Positions 43,494 to 52,002 of a DNA stretch of 64,000 bases are shown here, piece by piece; within the stretch, counting starts at the first letter, position 1, and every line of letters begins with the position of its first letter. Under the pieces are notes generated by a model. That model had not been told where the DNA came from and did not search any database. It saw nothing but the letters and a program-made list of their open reading frames with translations. Position numbers and translations under genes: made by a program. Where the stretch lies: contig PHEE01000025.1 in NCBI GenBank assembly GCA_002842855.1, positions 37,074-101,073 of the forward strand, in the 5' to 3' direction. This DNA comes from Alphaproteobacteria bacterium HGW-Alphaproteobacteria-4 (GTDB taxonomy: Bacteria; Pseudomonadota; Alphaproteobacteria; Rhodobacterales; Rhodobacteraceae).

Positions 43494-44171
43494 ATGTGGC
43501 GCTACATCAAATGGGGCTTTCGCGTCACGGTGCTGCTCGCGGTGTTCCTGTTCCTGCATTACACGCTGCCGCAGCATTCGATCGTGCGGGTTACGGGAAC
43601 CTTCAACCGGCTGACCACGGTCGGGGCCAACTCGATCTTTTACGCTTCGCCTGATGCCGGCACCGCTGAAGGCGCGACCACCCGCGATATTCGCTTTATC
43701 GAAACCGTGCGGGCGAACGACAAGGTGATTGTGTTTCGCAACGAGGATACCGGGCTGATCTGGCCGCCCTACTTCAAATACGACAGCTCGAACCTGCAAG
43801 CCGAGGCGGGCAACCTGAAATCGGACAAGACCACGCCGCAATGGGTTTCGGTCACGCATTATGGCTGGCGGGTGCCGTTTCTTTCGATCTATCCGAATGC
43901 GGTGGCGGTGAAGGCGGTGGCGGGGCCGGATGTTCGGATCATTCCGTGGGTCAATATCGTGGTGCTGAGCTTTCTCTTGATCGGGTTGCTGATGATCCGG
44001 CGGATGTGGCTGCAATTTCGCGAACGCATGCTCGACCCGGTGGCGCAGGACGTGGCCGAGGCGTGGGATGGGGTCGAGGATCGTGGCGAGGCGGTGGCCG
44101 GAAAGGCGCGCGGGTTCTGGGCGCGGTTTTCGGGCTGGCTCGGCACCTTCCGGGGCAAGCCGAGGCGGTAG
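43494..44171 (+). CDS. DUF1523 family membrane protein
   Basis: 225-residue protein with an N-terminal helix (VTVLLAVFLFLHYTLPQ), a periplasmic beta-rich domain with the family stretch HSIVRVTGTFNRL and WPPYFKYDSSNLQAEA, and a second helix (VNIVVLSFLLIGLLMIRRM) near 155. A perfect AGGAGG lies 5 nt before the ATG at 43494, stronger than for the preceding genes. Family function is unknown. Last gene of the cluster. Confidence 0.85.
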   Translation: MWRYIKWGFRVTVLLAVFLFLHYTLPQHSIVRVTGTFNRLTTVGANSIFYASPDAGTAEGATTRDIRFIETVRANDKVIVFRNEDTGLIWPPYFKYDSSNLQAEAGNLKSDKTTPQWVSVTHYGWRVPFLSIYPNAVAVKAVAGPDVRIIPWVNIVVLSFLLIGLLMIRRMWLQFRERMLDPVAQDVAEAWDGVEDRGEAVAGKARGFWARFSGWLGTFRGKPRR

Positions 44172-44240
44172 GCCAAAGACGGCGTAACCCGCGTGGTACG
44201 TTTGCTAACATATTGATTGTGCCTGATAGTATCGCGGACG

Positions 44241-44255
44241 TTAAGGGTTTGTTAA
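44241..44255. promoter_or_regulatory. Perfect CtrA-type box (TTAA-N7-TTAA)
   Basis: TTAAGGGTTTGTTAA matches the CtrA consensus TTAA-N7-TTAA exactly in the 167-bp gap between the DUF1523 stop and the VOC gene start, 84 bp upstream of the latter. The sequence match is direct; CtrA binding is inferred. Confidence 0.6.
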
Positions 44256-44338
44256 GCGGTTTGTAGGCCTGAATACCCACGCACTCAGGGGCAAGGGAAG
44301 CGTAGCTGAACCTGAGTTCAAACGAGCGAGGATTCGTA

Positions 44339-44818
44339 ATGGCGACTGCCAAGAACACGATCTGCATCTGGTTTGACACCGACGCCGAAGCAGCGGCGCG
44401 CTTTTATGCCGAAACCTTTCCCGACAGCGCGGTGACGGCGGTTCGCCGCGCGCCCAGCGACTACCCTTCTGGCAAGGCGGGCGATGTTCTGACGGTTGAA
44501 TTCACCGTTGCGGGCATTCCCTGCCTCGGGCTGAATGGCGGACCGGCGTTCCGGCAAAGCGAGGCATTTTCGTTCCAGATAGCCACCGATGACCAGCAAG
44601 AGACCGACCGCTACTGGAATGCCATCGTCGGCAATGGCGGCCAGGAAAGTGCCTGCGGCTGGTGCAAGGACAAATGGGGTGTTTCATGGCAGATCACGCC
44701 GCGCGCGCTGACCGAGGCCTTGGCCGCAGGCGGCGATGAGGCGAAGCGCGCGTTTGAGGCGATGATGGAGATGACCAGAATCGACGTAGCCGCGATCGAG
44801 GTGGCGCGGCGCGGGTAA
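44339..44818 (+). CDS. VOC family protein (PhnB-like)
   Basis: 159-residue member of the vicinal oxygen chelate superfamily, in the PhnB/3-demethylubiquinone-methyltransferase-like subgroup. NTICIWFDTDAEAAARFYAETFPDS at the start and CGWCKDKWGVSWQITP near the end are diagnostic, with the late MMEMTRIDVAAIEVA helix. An AGGA box precedes the ATG. It is downstream of a CtrA-like box. Enzymatic role unknown. Confidence 0.85.
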   Translation: MATAKNTICIWFDTDAEAAARFYAETFPDSAVTAVRRAPSDYPSGKAGDVLTVEFTVAGIPCLGLNGGPAFRQSEAFSFQIATDDQQETDRYWNAIVGNGGQESACGWCKDKWGVSWQITPRALTEALAAGGDEAKRAFEAMMEMTRIDVAAIEVARRG

Positions 44819-44905
44819 CGCGGCAGACACCCAACCAGAACGATGCGAAAACGCGCGCGGGTTGCCTAGACCGAATGCGGCGGCAGAAATGCGGCGAGGC
44901 GCTCG

Positions 44906-45298
44906 TCACCTCTCATGGCGGCCCGCGCCCTCTCGATTGCGCGGGTATCGGTGCTTGAGCGGAAACGGCGGCAACCAGGATTCGCGGCGAATGGTCCAGA
45001 GTTCATAGGTCGGTTGCAACTGGTTCGGGGCATCGAGCGCCCCGAGGTTCACTTCCGTTTCGTCGCCACTACGCCCGAAAACGGATGAGCCACACCGGGG
45101 GCAGAAGAACCGCCCGTTATAGTCGCGTGTTTCGCCGGACACCGTCACCGCATTCTGCGGGAACACCGCCGAGGCGTGAAAGAGCGCGCCGTGATGCTTG
45201 CGGCAGTCGAGGCAGTGGCAGATGCCAACACGGTAGGGCAGCCCCGTTGCCACAAGCCGGACATTGCCACAGAGGCATCCGCCGGTGAATTCGTCCAT
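44906..45298 (-). CDS. GFA family (glutathione-dependent formaldehyde-activating-like) protein
   Basis: 130-residue zinc protein with the GFA Cys pattern: GGCLCGNVRL near 7, ICHCLDCRKHHGALF near 32 and FFCPRCGSSVF near 70. Members are Zn-binding proteins of largely unknown activity; only some catalyse S-hydroxymethylglutathione formation. I use the ATG at 45298; the upstream frame to 45433 is unsupported. No methylotrophy genes are adjacent. Confidence 0.85.
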   Translation of the reverse strand: MDEFTGGCLCGNVRLVATGLPYRVGICHCLDCRKHHGALFHASAVFPQNAVTVSGETRDYNGRFFCPRCGSSVFGRSGDETEVNLGALDAPNQLQPTYELWTIRRESWLPPFPLKHRYPRNREGAGRHER

Positions 45299-45448
45299 GC
45301 CTTGCACCCCCAACATCGAGCCGTCGAGATGGTAGCAGCGAGCACCGCGGGGCGTCCATGCCGCAGGCGCCGGGCTTTTCGGCGGCAGGATTTGCAGCGC
45401 TGAGACATCAGTGGTTCGACCGGGCGCCTGCACCCCCGCAGTTTGCCC

Positions 45449-46327
45449 TCATGCGCCCCGCGCCGCGCGCCGCACCTTCCTGGCCCTTGCCAGCGTGTAA
45501 AGCCCGCTGGCGATGATGATGGCCGAGCCGATCAGCATGGGCGCGTCGGGGCGTTCGCCGAACACCAACACACCCAGCGCCAGCGCGAAGATCAGGCGGG
45601 TGTAGCGGAACGGGGTGATGACCGAAACCTCGCCCATCCGCATTGCGGCGGTAAGGCCGTAGTAGGCGGCAACTCCGAACAGCGTGGCAAAGCCGAGGCC
45701 GAGCAGTTCGGGCGCGGCAGGCAGCGCACCGCCACCAGTAACGGCAAGCATGGCCGCACCCGTGGGGATCAGCATGAAAAACCCGTAGATGCCCAGTTGC
45801 ACGTTGGATAGCACCGGGGCGGCGGCGCGGGTGGCAAGGTCGCGCCCGGCAAAGCCGAGCATGCCGAGCACGGTAAAAAGCGAGGCGGGCCGAAAGCCTT
45901 CCATCCCCGGCCGCAGGATGATGAGAACCCCCACGAACCCCGCCGCAATCGCCGCCCAGCGGCGCCAGCCTACCCTCTCGCCAAAGATCAGTGCGGCGCC
46001 GGCGACAACCACGAGGGGGGTAGCCTGCAATATGGCCGAGGCGTTGGACAGCGGAGTGAGCGCGATGGCGAGCGTGTAGCCAAGCCTGCCCGCCACCTCG
46101 CACACCGCCTTGATGAGTATCGGCCAGGTGGCGATGGCCGGGTGCAGCACCCGCTCGCCCCGGCGCAGGGCCATTGCGATGAAGGCCAACATGCCGCCCA
46201 GCCCGAAGATCATCAGGATCTCGCCCACCGGCAGGCCCGCCGCCGCGGTGCGCTTGATGAACATGTCCTCAAGCGCGAAGCCGCCCATCGCGGCCACCAT
46301 CAGCACGCTGCCGCGGATGTTGCTCAT
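45449..46327 (-). CDS. EamA/DMT family transporter
   Basis: 292-residue inner-membrane protein with ten predicted helices in two EamA repeats (each with LxxxPLxVxxGAALIFGERV or LIFALALGVLVFGERP-type end). Metabolite/drug transporter superfamily; the substrate cannot be inferred. Starts at the ATG at 46327 and diverges from mtnP with 116 bp between. Confidence 0.88.
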   Translation of the reverse strand: MSNIRGSVLMVAAMGGFALEDMFIKRTAAAGLPVGEILMIFGLGGMLAFIAMALRRGERVLHPAIATWPILIKAVCEVAGRLGYTLAIALTPLSNASAILQATPLVVVAGAALIFGERVGWRRWAAIAAGFVGVLIILRPGMEGFRPASLFTVLGMLGFAGRDLATRAAAPVLSNVQLGIYGFFMLIPTGAAMLAVTGGGALPAAPELLGLGFATLFGVAAYYGLTAAMRMGEVSVITPFRYTRLIFALALGVLVFGERPDAPMLIGSAIIIASGLYTLARARKVRRAARGA

Positions 46328-46443
46328 CGGTGCTCTCCCTGCCTCGCGTGCCTGCGATAGCCTGCCCGGAGGCAAAGCGCAAACCGCCCCCTTTTCCTGC
46401 CGGGCCGCTGCGCCTAGGCTGCCGCGGCAACCAGGGGGGCAAC

Positions 46444-47316
46444 ATGGCGACCATGATAGGGATCATCGGCGGCTCGGGCGTTTATCAGATCGACGGGCTC
46501 GAGGGGGCAAGCTGGGTGCCGGTGAAAACCCCCTGGGGCAAGCCGTCCGACGAGGTGCTGGTGGGGCGCTTGGGCGGCGTGCCGATGGCGTTTTTACCCC
46601 GCCACGGGCGCGGCCATGTGCACAGCCCAACCTCGGTGCCCTACCGCGCCAACATTGACGCAATGAAGCGGCTGGGGGTGACCGACCTGATCGCCGTTTC
46701 CGCCTGCGGGTCGTTCCGCGAGGAAATGGCGCCGGGCGATTTCGTGATTGTCGATCAGTTCATCGACCGCACCTTCGCGCGCGAGAAATCGTTCTTCGGG
46801 CCGGGCTGCGTGGCGCATGTAAGTGTCGCGCACCCCACCTGCGCGCGGCTTTCAGATGCCTGCTACGCGGCGGCCGTGGCCGAAGGGGTGCGGGTGCACC
46901 GTGGTGGCACTTACCTTGCGATGGAGGGGCCGCAGTTTTCGACCCTTGCCGAAAGCAGGCTCTACCGCGAGGTCTGGGGCTGCGACGTGATCGGCATGAC
47001 CGGCATGCCCGAGGCAAAACTCGCCCGCGAGGCCGAGCTTTGCTACGCGAGCGTGGCGATGATCACCGATTACGATTGCTGGCACGAGGGCCACGGCGCG
47101 GTGGACGTGGCGCAGGTGGTGGCCACGCTGGGCGCCAACGCGGGCCACGCGCGCGGGCTGGTGGCAAGGCTGCCGGGGCTGCTGGGGGCGGCGCGCGCGA
47201 CCTGCGCGCATGGCTGCGACCGAGCCCTGGAGCACGCCGTGATGACCGCTCCGGGGGCGAGGGATGCCGAGGTGGTGGCAAGGCTCGATGCGGTGGCGGG
47301 GCGGGTGTTGGGGTAG
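46444..47316 (+). CDS. mtnP: S-methyl-5'-thioadenosine phosphorylase
   Basis: 290-residue purine phosphorylase cleaving methylthioadenosine to adenine and methylthioribose-1-phosphate, the first step of methionine salvage. GIIGGSGVYQIDGLE, FLPRHGRGHVHSPTSVPYRAN, MEGPQFSTLAESRLYR and GMTGMPEAKLAREAELCY are the conserved blocks with phosphate and purine contacts. The adenine product feeds apt 1.4 kb downstream, with the Panacea module between. Confidence 0.94.
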   Translation: MATMIGIIGGSGVYQIDGLEGASWVPVKTPWGKPSDEVLVGRLGGVPMAFLPRHGRGHVHSPTSVPYRANIDAMKRLGVTDLIAVSACGSFREEMAPGDFVIVDQFIDRTFAREKSFFGPGCVAHVSVAHPTCARLSDACYAAAVAEGVRVHRGGTYLAMEGPQFSTLAESRLYREVWGCDVIGMTGMPEAKLAREAELCYASVAMITDYDCWHEGHGAVDVAQVVATLGANAGHARGLVARLPGLLGAARATCAHGCDRALEHAVMTAPGARDAEVVARLDAVAGRVLG

Positions 47317-47349
47317 GGGGGCAGCGGGCGCGGACAGGAAACGAGGGCA

Positions 47350-47407
47350 GCGCCCGAACCGCCGGGAAGGGCGAGAAGCGCCCGCCCCGGGGGGGCGGTT
47401 CGGGCGC
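47350..47407. repeat. Inverted repeat downstream of mtnP
   Basis: 14-bp arms GCGCCCGAACCGCC (47350-47363) and GGCGGTTCGGGCGC (47394-47407) with a GC-rich centre that can itself fold. It may act as a terminator for mtnP, although no T-run follows. Confidence 0.65.
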
Positions 47408-47597
47408 GGCCCGGTGCAAGGGGCACCGGGCGGGGGTGTGGAGCGAAAAAAGTGAAAACGGCAGATGGCTGTTCGCTGCAACTCATCAAACTTGCCACAG
47501 TCGGGCCGCGCAGCGATCACGAAATCTTAGGGAATCTTGCGAAACATCGTAGAAAGTGCCATATCAACAGTCAGTCGGAGGTCCACAGACAATAGCC

Positions 47598-48161
47598 ATG
47601 CCATACGATCCGCGCAAAGCAGCGCAGACCATTGCGTATTTTGCCATGAAAAACGGCAGAAAACCACTTAACATCGTTAAGGCGGTAAAGCTCGTATACC
47701 TTGCAGATCGAGAGAGTGTATTGAAGACCGGGTTTCCGATCCAAGATGAGCCTAGAGTTTCGATGAAGCACGGCCCGGTGAACTCGATGACGTACTCCTT
47801 TATTAACGGCGAGTACGATCCGATCCAATGTGGTTGGTCTGACTTCCTTTCTGACCGTTCAAATCATCGAATTAGTTTGGCGCGAGCTGACTTGTCTGTT
47901 GATGACCTAGATGAATTGAGTGAGGCTGATATTCAATCACTTGATGAAGTATGGGAAAAGTTTGGTCATCTGAATCAATGGGATTTAGTTAACTGGACTC
48001 ACCAAACCAAGAATGTTCCGGAGTGGGAAAATCCCGGAGATTCTTCTTATGAGATTCCTGTGGAACGAATGATGCGCGCATTATCCGTTCAAGACGCGGC
48101 GGAGCAAGCCGAGTTGGTTAAGAGTCTCGAATACGCTAAGAGTATTGTGAAGAGTCTGTGA
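47598..48161 (+). CDS. Panacea-domain (SocA-like) antitoxin
   Basis: 187-residue protein with the Panacea/DUF4065 domain: KAAQTIAYFAMKNGRKPLNIVKAVKLVYLADRESV near the N-terminus, then GFPIQDEPRVSMKHGPVNSMTYSF, the conserved His-Gly-Pro-Val motif. These domains are hyperpromiscuous antitoxins. DNA is markedly AT-richer than mtnP and apt, and its codons (GTT, AAT, GAT, GAA) differ, so it was probably acquired. It is 7 nt upstream of a small gene that could be the toxin. A GTG at 47556 is an alternative start. Confidence 0.82.
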   Translation: MPYDPRKAAQTIAYFAMKNGRKPLNIVKAVKLVYLADRESVLKTGFPIQDEPRVSMKHGPVNSMTYSFINGEYDPIQCGWSDFLSDRSNHRISLARADLSVDDLDELSEADIQSLDEVWEKFGHLNQWDLVNWTHQTKNVPEWENPGDSSYEIPVERMMRALSVQDAAEQAELVKSLEYAKSIVKSL

Positions 48162-48168
48162 ATTCTAA

Positions 48169-48555
48169 ATGCCCATTTACAAAGCGGGAACGTTGCTGAT
48201 ACCCTCTGGCCCATCGCATCAGCCAGAGCGAAAACACTTGCATGTCATTTGTAATGATACTGATGAAGGCGGATTGAATTTAATCGTTCCCCTTGCTACT
48301 TGGACTAATGATCTTTGTGACTCAACGTGTGTACTGCTGCCACACGATCACGATTTTGTGCGTCATAAATCATGGGTTGTTTACCGAAATTGTTCAATCG
48401 TTTTGGCGACGAGTTTGGAACGTGGCATTATTGATAAAATTATTGCGACGCACGCTGACATGAACGCCGCTGCTTTCCTCCGTGTTCGAAATGGCGTTTG
48501 CCGTTCGAAATTCACATCTCGAAAAGTGAGGCGTTATTTTGGATGTGTCGAGTAA
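48169..48555 (+). CDS. Putative toxin partner of the Panacea antitoxin (PemK/MazF-like fold?)
   Basis: 128-residue protein starting MPIYKAGTLLIPSG. The order of strands with KHLHVICNDTDEGGLNLIVPLATW, then CVLLPHDHDFVRHKSWVVYRNCS is reminiscent of PemK/MazF-like small barrels (start resembling GDIVLVPF-type, then HEFL and KSYV-type strands), although I cannot see strict catalytic residues. AT-rich like its neighbour and 7 nt downstream, so they form one two-gene operon. Fold assignment is inference only. Confidence 0.6.
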   Translation: MPIYKAGTLLIPSGPSHQPERKHLHVICNDTDEGGLNLIVPLATWTNDLCDSTCVLLPHDHDFVRHKSWVVYRNCSIVLATSLERGIIDKIIATHADMNAAAFLRVRNGVCRSKFTSRKVRRYFGCVE

Positions 48556-48727
48556 TATCTGAGCAGCGCAATCCAGCGACAAGCTGATAGTGATTTTTTC
48601 CACTCGCCCCTGTTCGCGAAGACGGATTCTTTAGATTCCGAGACTTGGGCTTCCTTTTCAGTCCCCCCTTCCCCGCCACCCCTCCCCCATGCTACCCCTC
48701 CTCCGCCACCCCCGCCCGGAGCGCCCC

Positions 48728-49258
48728 ATGAAAACCGTTCGTGATTATATCCGCACCATCGCCGATTTCCCGCATGAGGGGATACTGTTCCGCGATGTCA
48801 CCACGCTTTTTGCCGATGCGCGCGGCTTTCGCATGGCGATCGACCAGTTGTTGCACCCTTGGGCGGGCACGCGGATCGACAAGGTGGTGGGGCTCGAGGC
48901 GCGGGGGTTCATTCTGGGTGGCGCGATTGCACACCAGCTATCGGTCGGCTTCGTGCCGATCCGCAAAAAGGGCAAGCTGCCGGGGCAGACCATCAGCCAG
49001 GCCTACAAGCTGGAATATGGCGAGGCGATCATGGAGATCCATGATGATGCCCTGCAACCCGGCGAAAGGGTGCTGATTGTCGATGATCTCTTGGCCACCG
49101 GGGGCACCTGCGAGGCGGGCATCAAGCTGGTGGAGCGGCTGGGGGCCGAGGTGGTGGGCTGCGCGTTCGTGGTCAACCTGCCCGCATTGGGCGGCGAGGC
49201 CTTGCTGCGCAAGCTGGGGGTGCCGCTGCACATGCTGTGCGAATTCGACGGTGCCTGA
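48728..49258 (+). CDS. apt: Adenine phosphoribosyltransferase
   Basis: 176-residue type I PRTase converting adenine and PRPP to AMP. The PRPP loop is [17 protein letters not shown] near 120; [14 protein letters not shown] and [17 protein letters not shown] are the other conserved blocks. ATG at 48728 is preferred over the upstream frame from 48689. It recycles the adenine released by MtnP. Confidence 0.97.
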   Translation: MKTVRDYIRTIADFPHEGILFRDVTTLFADARGFRMAIDQLLHPWAGTRIDKVVGLEARGFILGGAIAHQLSVGFVPIRKKGKLPGQTISQAYKLEYGEAIMEIHDDALQPGERVLIVDDLLATGGTCEAGIKLVERLGAEVVGCAFVVNLPALGGEALLRKLGVPLHMLCEFDGA

Positions 49259-49393
49259 GGCGCGCTAACCATTTGGCAATGCGAATCACGGTAAACGGGT
49301 CGGGCCAGAAGGTTCGGCTGCTTGCAAACACGTGAACCCGATGTGCGGCGCCCTGCCACGGTTTCCCCCATGGCAGGGCGCAGTTCGTCTTGC

Positions 49394-50809
49394 CTACCGC
49401 TGCCGCAGCACCGCGCCGGGGTTCAGAATGCCGTGCGGGTCAAGTGCTGCCTTGATCGCCCGCATCGCGGCCAGTTTGCCGGGGTCGCCGTAGCGCTCCA
49501 GATCACCAACCTTCATCCGCCCGATGCCATGCTCGGCCGAAACCGACCCGCCCATCGCATCAACCAGATCGTGCACCAGCGTCTTGATCGCGCCACGCTC
49601 GGCTTCATAACTGGCGCGCGCGCGCCCCGGCGCGGGAAAGACGTTGTAGTGCAGGTTGCCATCGCCGACATGGCCAAAGCAGTTGACGCGGTAATCGCCC
49701 ATGCTGGCCAACGCCGCCCCGGCGGAGCCGATAAACCCCGCCAGCGCGTCAAGCGGCAGTGAGATGTCGTGGCTGGAAATCGACCCGATCCGCTTGTTCG
49801 CCTCGGGAATCGCTTCGCGCAGGCGCCACATTTCGGCCCGCTGCGCCCCGCTTTGCGCGATCACCCCGCCCAGCACCAACCCGGCGGCCTGCCCCGCCTC
49901 GTAAAGGTTGACCAGCGCGGCCTCGGGGTCGAGCCCCTCGGGCAGGCCAAGCTCTACCAGCACCGTCCATTCGGGCGGCGGTGCGAGGGGCTGGCGAACC
50001 TCGGGCATCACCTCGGCCAGAAACGCAAAGCCCTGCCGGTGGATCAACTCGAATGCCGAAACGCACCCCGTCAGCCGGGCCTCGGCCAAGGCCAGCAGCG
50101 CCAGCGCCTGCGCCGGCCCCGGCACTGCCAGCATTGCGGTGCCCTCGGATGCCGGGCGCGGAAACAGGCGCAAGCTGGCGGCGGTGATTACCCCCAGCGT
50201 GCCCTCGGACCCGATCAGAAGGTTGCGCAGGTCATAGCCGGTGTTGTCTTTGCGCAGACGTGTAAGGCCCCCGAGCACGGTGCCATCGGCCAGCACCGCC
50301 TCAAGCCCAAGGCACAGATCGCGCGCCGAGCCGTAGCGTAGCACATTGACCCCGCCCGCGTTGGTGCCGAGCACCCCACCAATGCGCGCCGAACCCTGCG
50401 CCGCCAGCGTCAGCGGAAACACCCGGCCCACGGCTGCCGCCGCCGCCTGCACCTCGGCAAGCACCGCTCCGGCCTCAACCAGCGCCACGTTGCCGACCGG
50501 GTCCACCTGCCGCACAGCGGCCATCCGTTCGAGCGACAGGATCAGCGGCACGGGGCCCTCGGGGCTGATCTGGCCGCCCACCAGCCCGGTGCCGCCGCCA
50601 TAGGGCACCACCCCCACCCGCGCCGCATTGCAGCGCTGCAAGATGGTGGCCACCTCATCGGTGCTGCGCGGCAGCGCCAGCACCCCGCCGGTGCCAGAGT
50701 AGCGACCGCGCGGCTCGGTCAGATAGCGCGGCTCGGGTGTGCGCAGGGTGCCTTCGGGCAGCAGGGCGGCAAGGCGCGCGGCAAACGCGGCATCGGCGGG
50801 GTTCAGCAT
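49394..50809 (-). CDS. FAD-binding oxidoreductase, D-lactate/D-2-hydroxyglutarate dehydrogenase-like
   Basis: 471-residue flavoprotein of the GlcD/D-2-hydroxyacid dehydrogenase family. The FAD domain shows GVVPYGGGTGLVGGQ near 65 and RIGGVLGTNAGGVNVLRYG near 145; the C-terminal FAD-oxidase domain has FGHVGDGNLHYN near 385 and ends SAEHGIGRMKVGDLERYG and LDPHGILNPGAVL. Metal-contact His residues are in the last blocks. The start ATG at 50809 or 50812 overlaps the DUF1697 stop. Specific substrate unknown. Confidence 0.9.
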   Translation of the reverse strand: MLNPADAAFAARLAALLPEGTLRTPEPRYLTEPRGRYSGTGGVLALPRSTDEVATILQRCNAARVGVVPYGGGTGLVGGQISPEGPVPLILSLERMAAVRQVDPVGNVALVEAGAVLAEVQAAAAAVGRVFPLTLAAQGSARIGGVLGTNAGGVNVLRYGSARDLCLGLEAVLADGTVLGGLTRLRKDNTGYDLRNLLIGSEGTLGVITAASLRLFPRPASEGTAMLAVPGPAQALALLALAEARLTGCVSAFELIHRQGFAFLAEVMPEVRQPLAPPPEWTVLVELGLPEGLDPEAALVNLYEAGQAAGLVLGGVIAQSGAQRAEMWRLREAIPEANKRIGSISSHDISLPLDALAGFIGSAGAALASMGDYRVNCFGHVGDGNLHYNVFPAPGRARASYEAERGAIKTLVHDLVDAMGGSVSAEHGIGRMKVGDLERYGDPGKLAAMRAIKAALDPHGILNPGAVLRQR

Positions 50810-51360
50810 CATGCCTCCGTGGCGGCCAGTTGCCGCGCCATGTCTGCCAGCGCCGCCACGGTGCGCAGATTTCGCGCGGTCATCGGCACTTTCAGGTGCC
50901 GAGGCAAGCGCTCTGCAAGTACCGAGCGTCCGATCCCCTCGGGCGTGTAAAGATAAAACACCGTGTCGCTCAGATGAAAGGCTTCGCGGGGCGCCGTGAG
51001 CGCCGCAAGTGCGGCAAGGTCGGCGCCGGGTGCGGTGGTGGCCAGAAAGAACAGATGCAGCGATTTCGGCGTCTCGGCGGCCTCTGGAAACGGGTTTTCG
51101 GCCAGCGCCGCCGCGAGCTGCCTTGCCTCGCGCAAAAACAACGCGGGCCGAAAGCCAAAGCTTGCCTCGATTCCCGCGCCGATCGCGGCCTCAAGCTCTG
51201 CCGCTGGCAGATCCGAGCGAAATACAGCGTTGCCGCTTTGAATATAGGTCTGCACGTCGGCCAGCCCGAGCCCGCGCAGCATGTCGCGAAAAGCGGCCAT
51301 CGGCAAACGCCCGGCGCCGCCCACGTTCACCCCGCGCAACATCAAGACCCAAACCGTCAT
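50809..51360 (-). CDS. DUF1697 family protein
   Basis: 183-residue protein. Family features are WVLMLRGVNVGGAGRLPMAAFRDMLRGLGLADVQTYIQSGNAVF at the N-terminus and a C-terminal KVPMTARNLRTVAALADMA, the usual start and end of DUF1697. Function unknown. The ATG at 51360 is used; further upstream ATGs at 51366 and 51381 run into the intergenic repeat. Confidence 0.88.
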   Translation of the reverse strand: MTVWVLMLRGVNVGGAGRLPMAAFRDMLRGLGLADVQTYIQSGNAVFRSDLPAAELEAAIGAGIEASFGFRPALFLREARQLAAALAENPFPEAAETPKSLHLFFLATTAPGADLAALAALTAPREAFHLSDTVFYLYTPEGIGRSVLAERLPRHLKVPMTARNLRTVAALADMARQLAATEA

Positions 51361-51363
51361 GGC

Positions 51364-51420
51364 CATGTCTTCATTGTCCAAATACCCCGGGGGGTGCGGG
51401 GGGCTGGCCCCCCGCCCTTA
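51364..51420. repeat. Intergenic hairpin with CAAATACCC tag
   Basis: TCCAAATACCCC followed by a perfect 8-bp stem GCGGGGGG (51396-51403) with CCCCCCGC (51408-51415) and a CTGG loop, directly downstream of the GNAT gene stop on the minus strand. Probably terminates the long operon above it. Confidence 0.75.
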
Positions 51421-52002
51421 GCCCGAAACCGTGCGCCCGCGCCGGTCGCCGCGCAGCGTGGCATAGAGCACATGGTTGCGCCAGCGGCCGTTGATTTGCA
51501 GATAACTCTGCGCGACGCCCTCATACTTGAAACCGCACTTTTCAAGGCAGCCGCGCGAGGCGAGGTTTTCCGGCAGGCAGGCGGCTTCGACCCGGCTTAG
51601 TTCCAGCGCGGTAAAGGCGTGGTGCACCACCGCCAGTATCGCCTCGCGCATGTAGCCTTGGCGCGCGAATTTCTCGCCCACCCAATAGCCCAAGGTGCCA
51701 CCCTGCGCGGGCCCGCGACGGATATTGTCGAGCGTGATTGCGCCGATAAACGCCTCATCCGCGCGCCGGATCAGAAACAGCGGCAGCGCGGTGCCCCCCG
51801 CACTGGCGCGGCCAGCCCAATAAACCCGGTTGGCAAAGGCCTTGCGCGTCAGGTGTTCGGGCAGCCAGGTCGGTTCCCACGGCACCAGAAAATCGCGGCT
51901 TTCGGCGCGCAAGGCAAGCCAGTCGCGGTAGTCGGAATGCACCGGCAGGCGCAGCGTCAGCCGCTCGGTCTCGATGCGAAGCTTTGGCTTGCGCAAGAGC
52001 AT
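51418..52002 (-). CDS. GNAT family N-acetyltransferase (RimJ/RimL-like)
   Basis: 194-residue acetyltransferase. ETERLTLRLPVHSDYRDWLALR at the start and GYWVGEKFARQGYMREAILAVVHHAF near 105 (motif A, acetyl-CoA pyrophosphate loop) match RimJ/RimL N-terminal protein acetyltransferases; NLASRGCLEKCGFKYEGVAQ is motif B. Starts at an ATG overlapping the M16 peptidase stop. Target protein not predicted. Confidence 0.9.
   Translation of the reverse strand: MLLRKPKLRIETERLTLRLPVHSDYRDWLALRAESRDFLVPWEPTWLPEHLTRKAFANRVYWAGRASAGGTALPLFLIRRADEAFIGAITLDNIRRGPAQGGTLGYWVGEKFARQGYMREAILAVVHHAFTALELSRVEAACLPENLASRGCLEKCGFKYEGVAQSYLQINGRWRNHVLYATLRGDRRGRTVSG

Noticed and set aside
48556..48727. tRNA or integration site upstream of apt
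   Set aside because: The gap is AT-then-C-rich with no cloverleaf, no tRNA 3' end and no att-like repeat.
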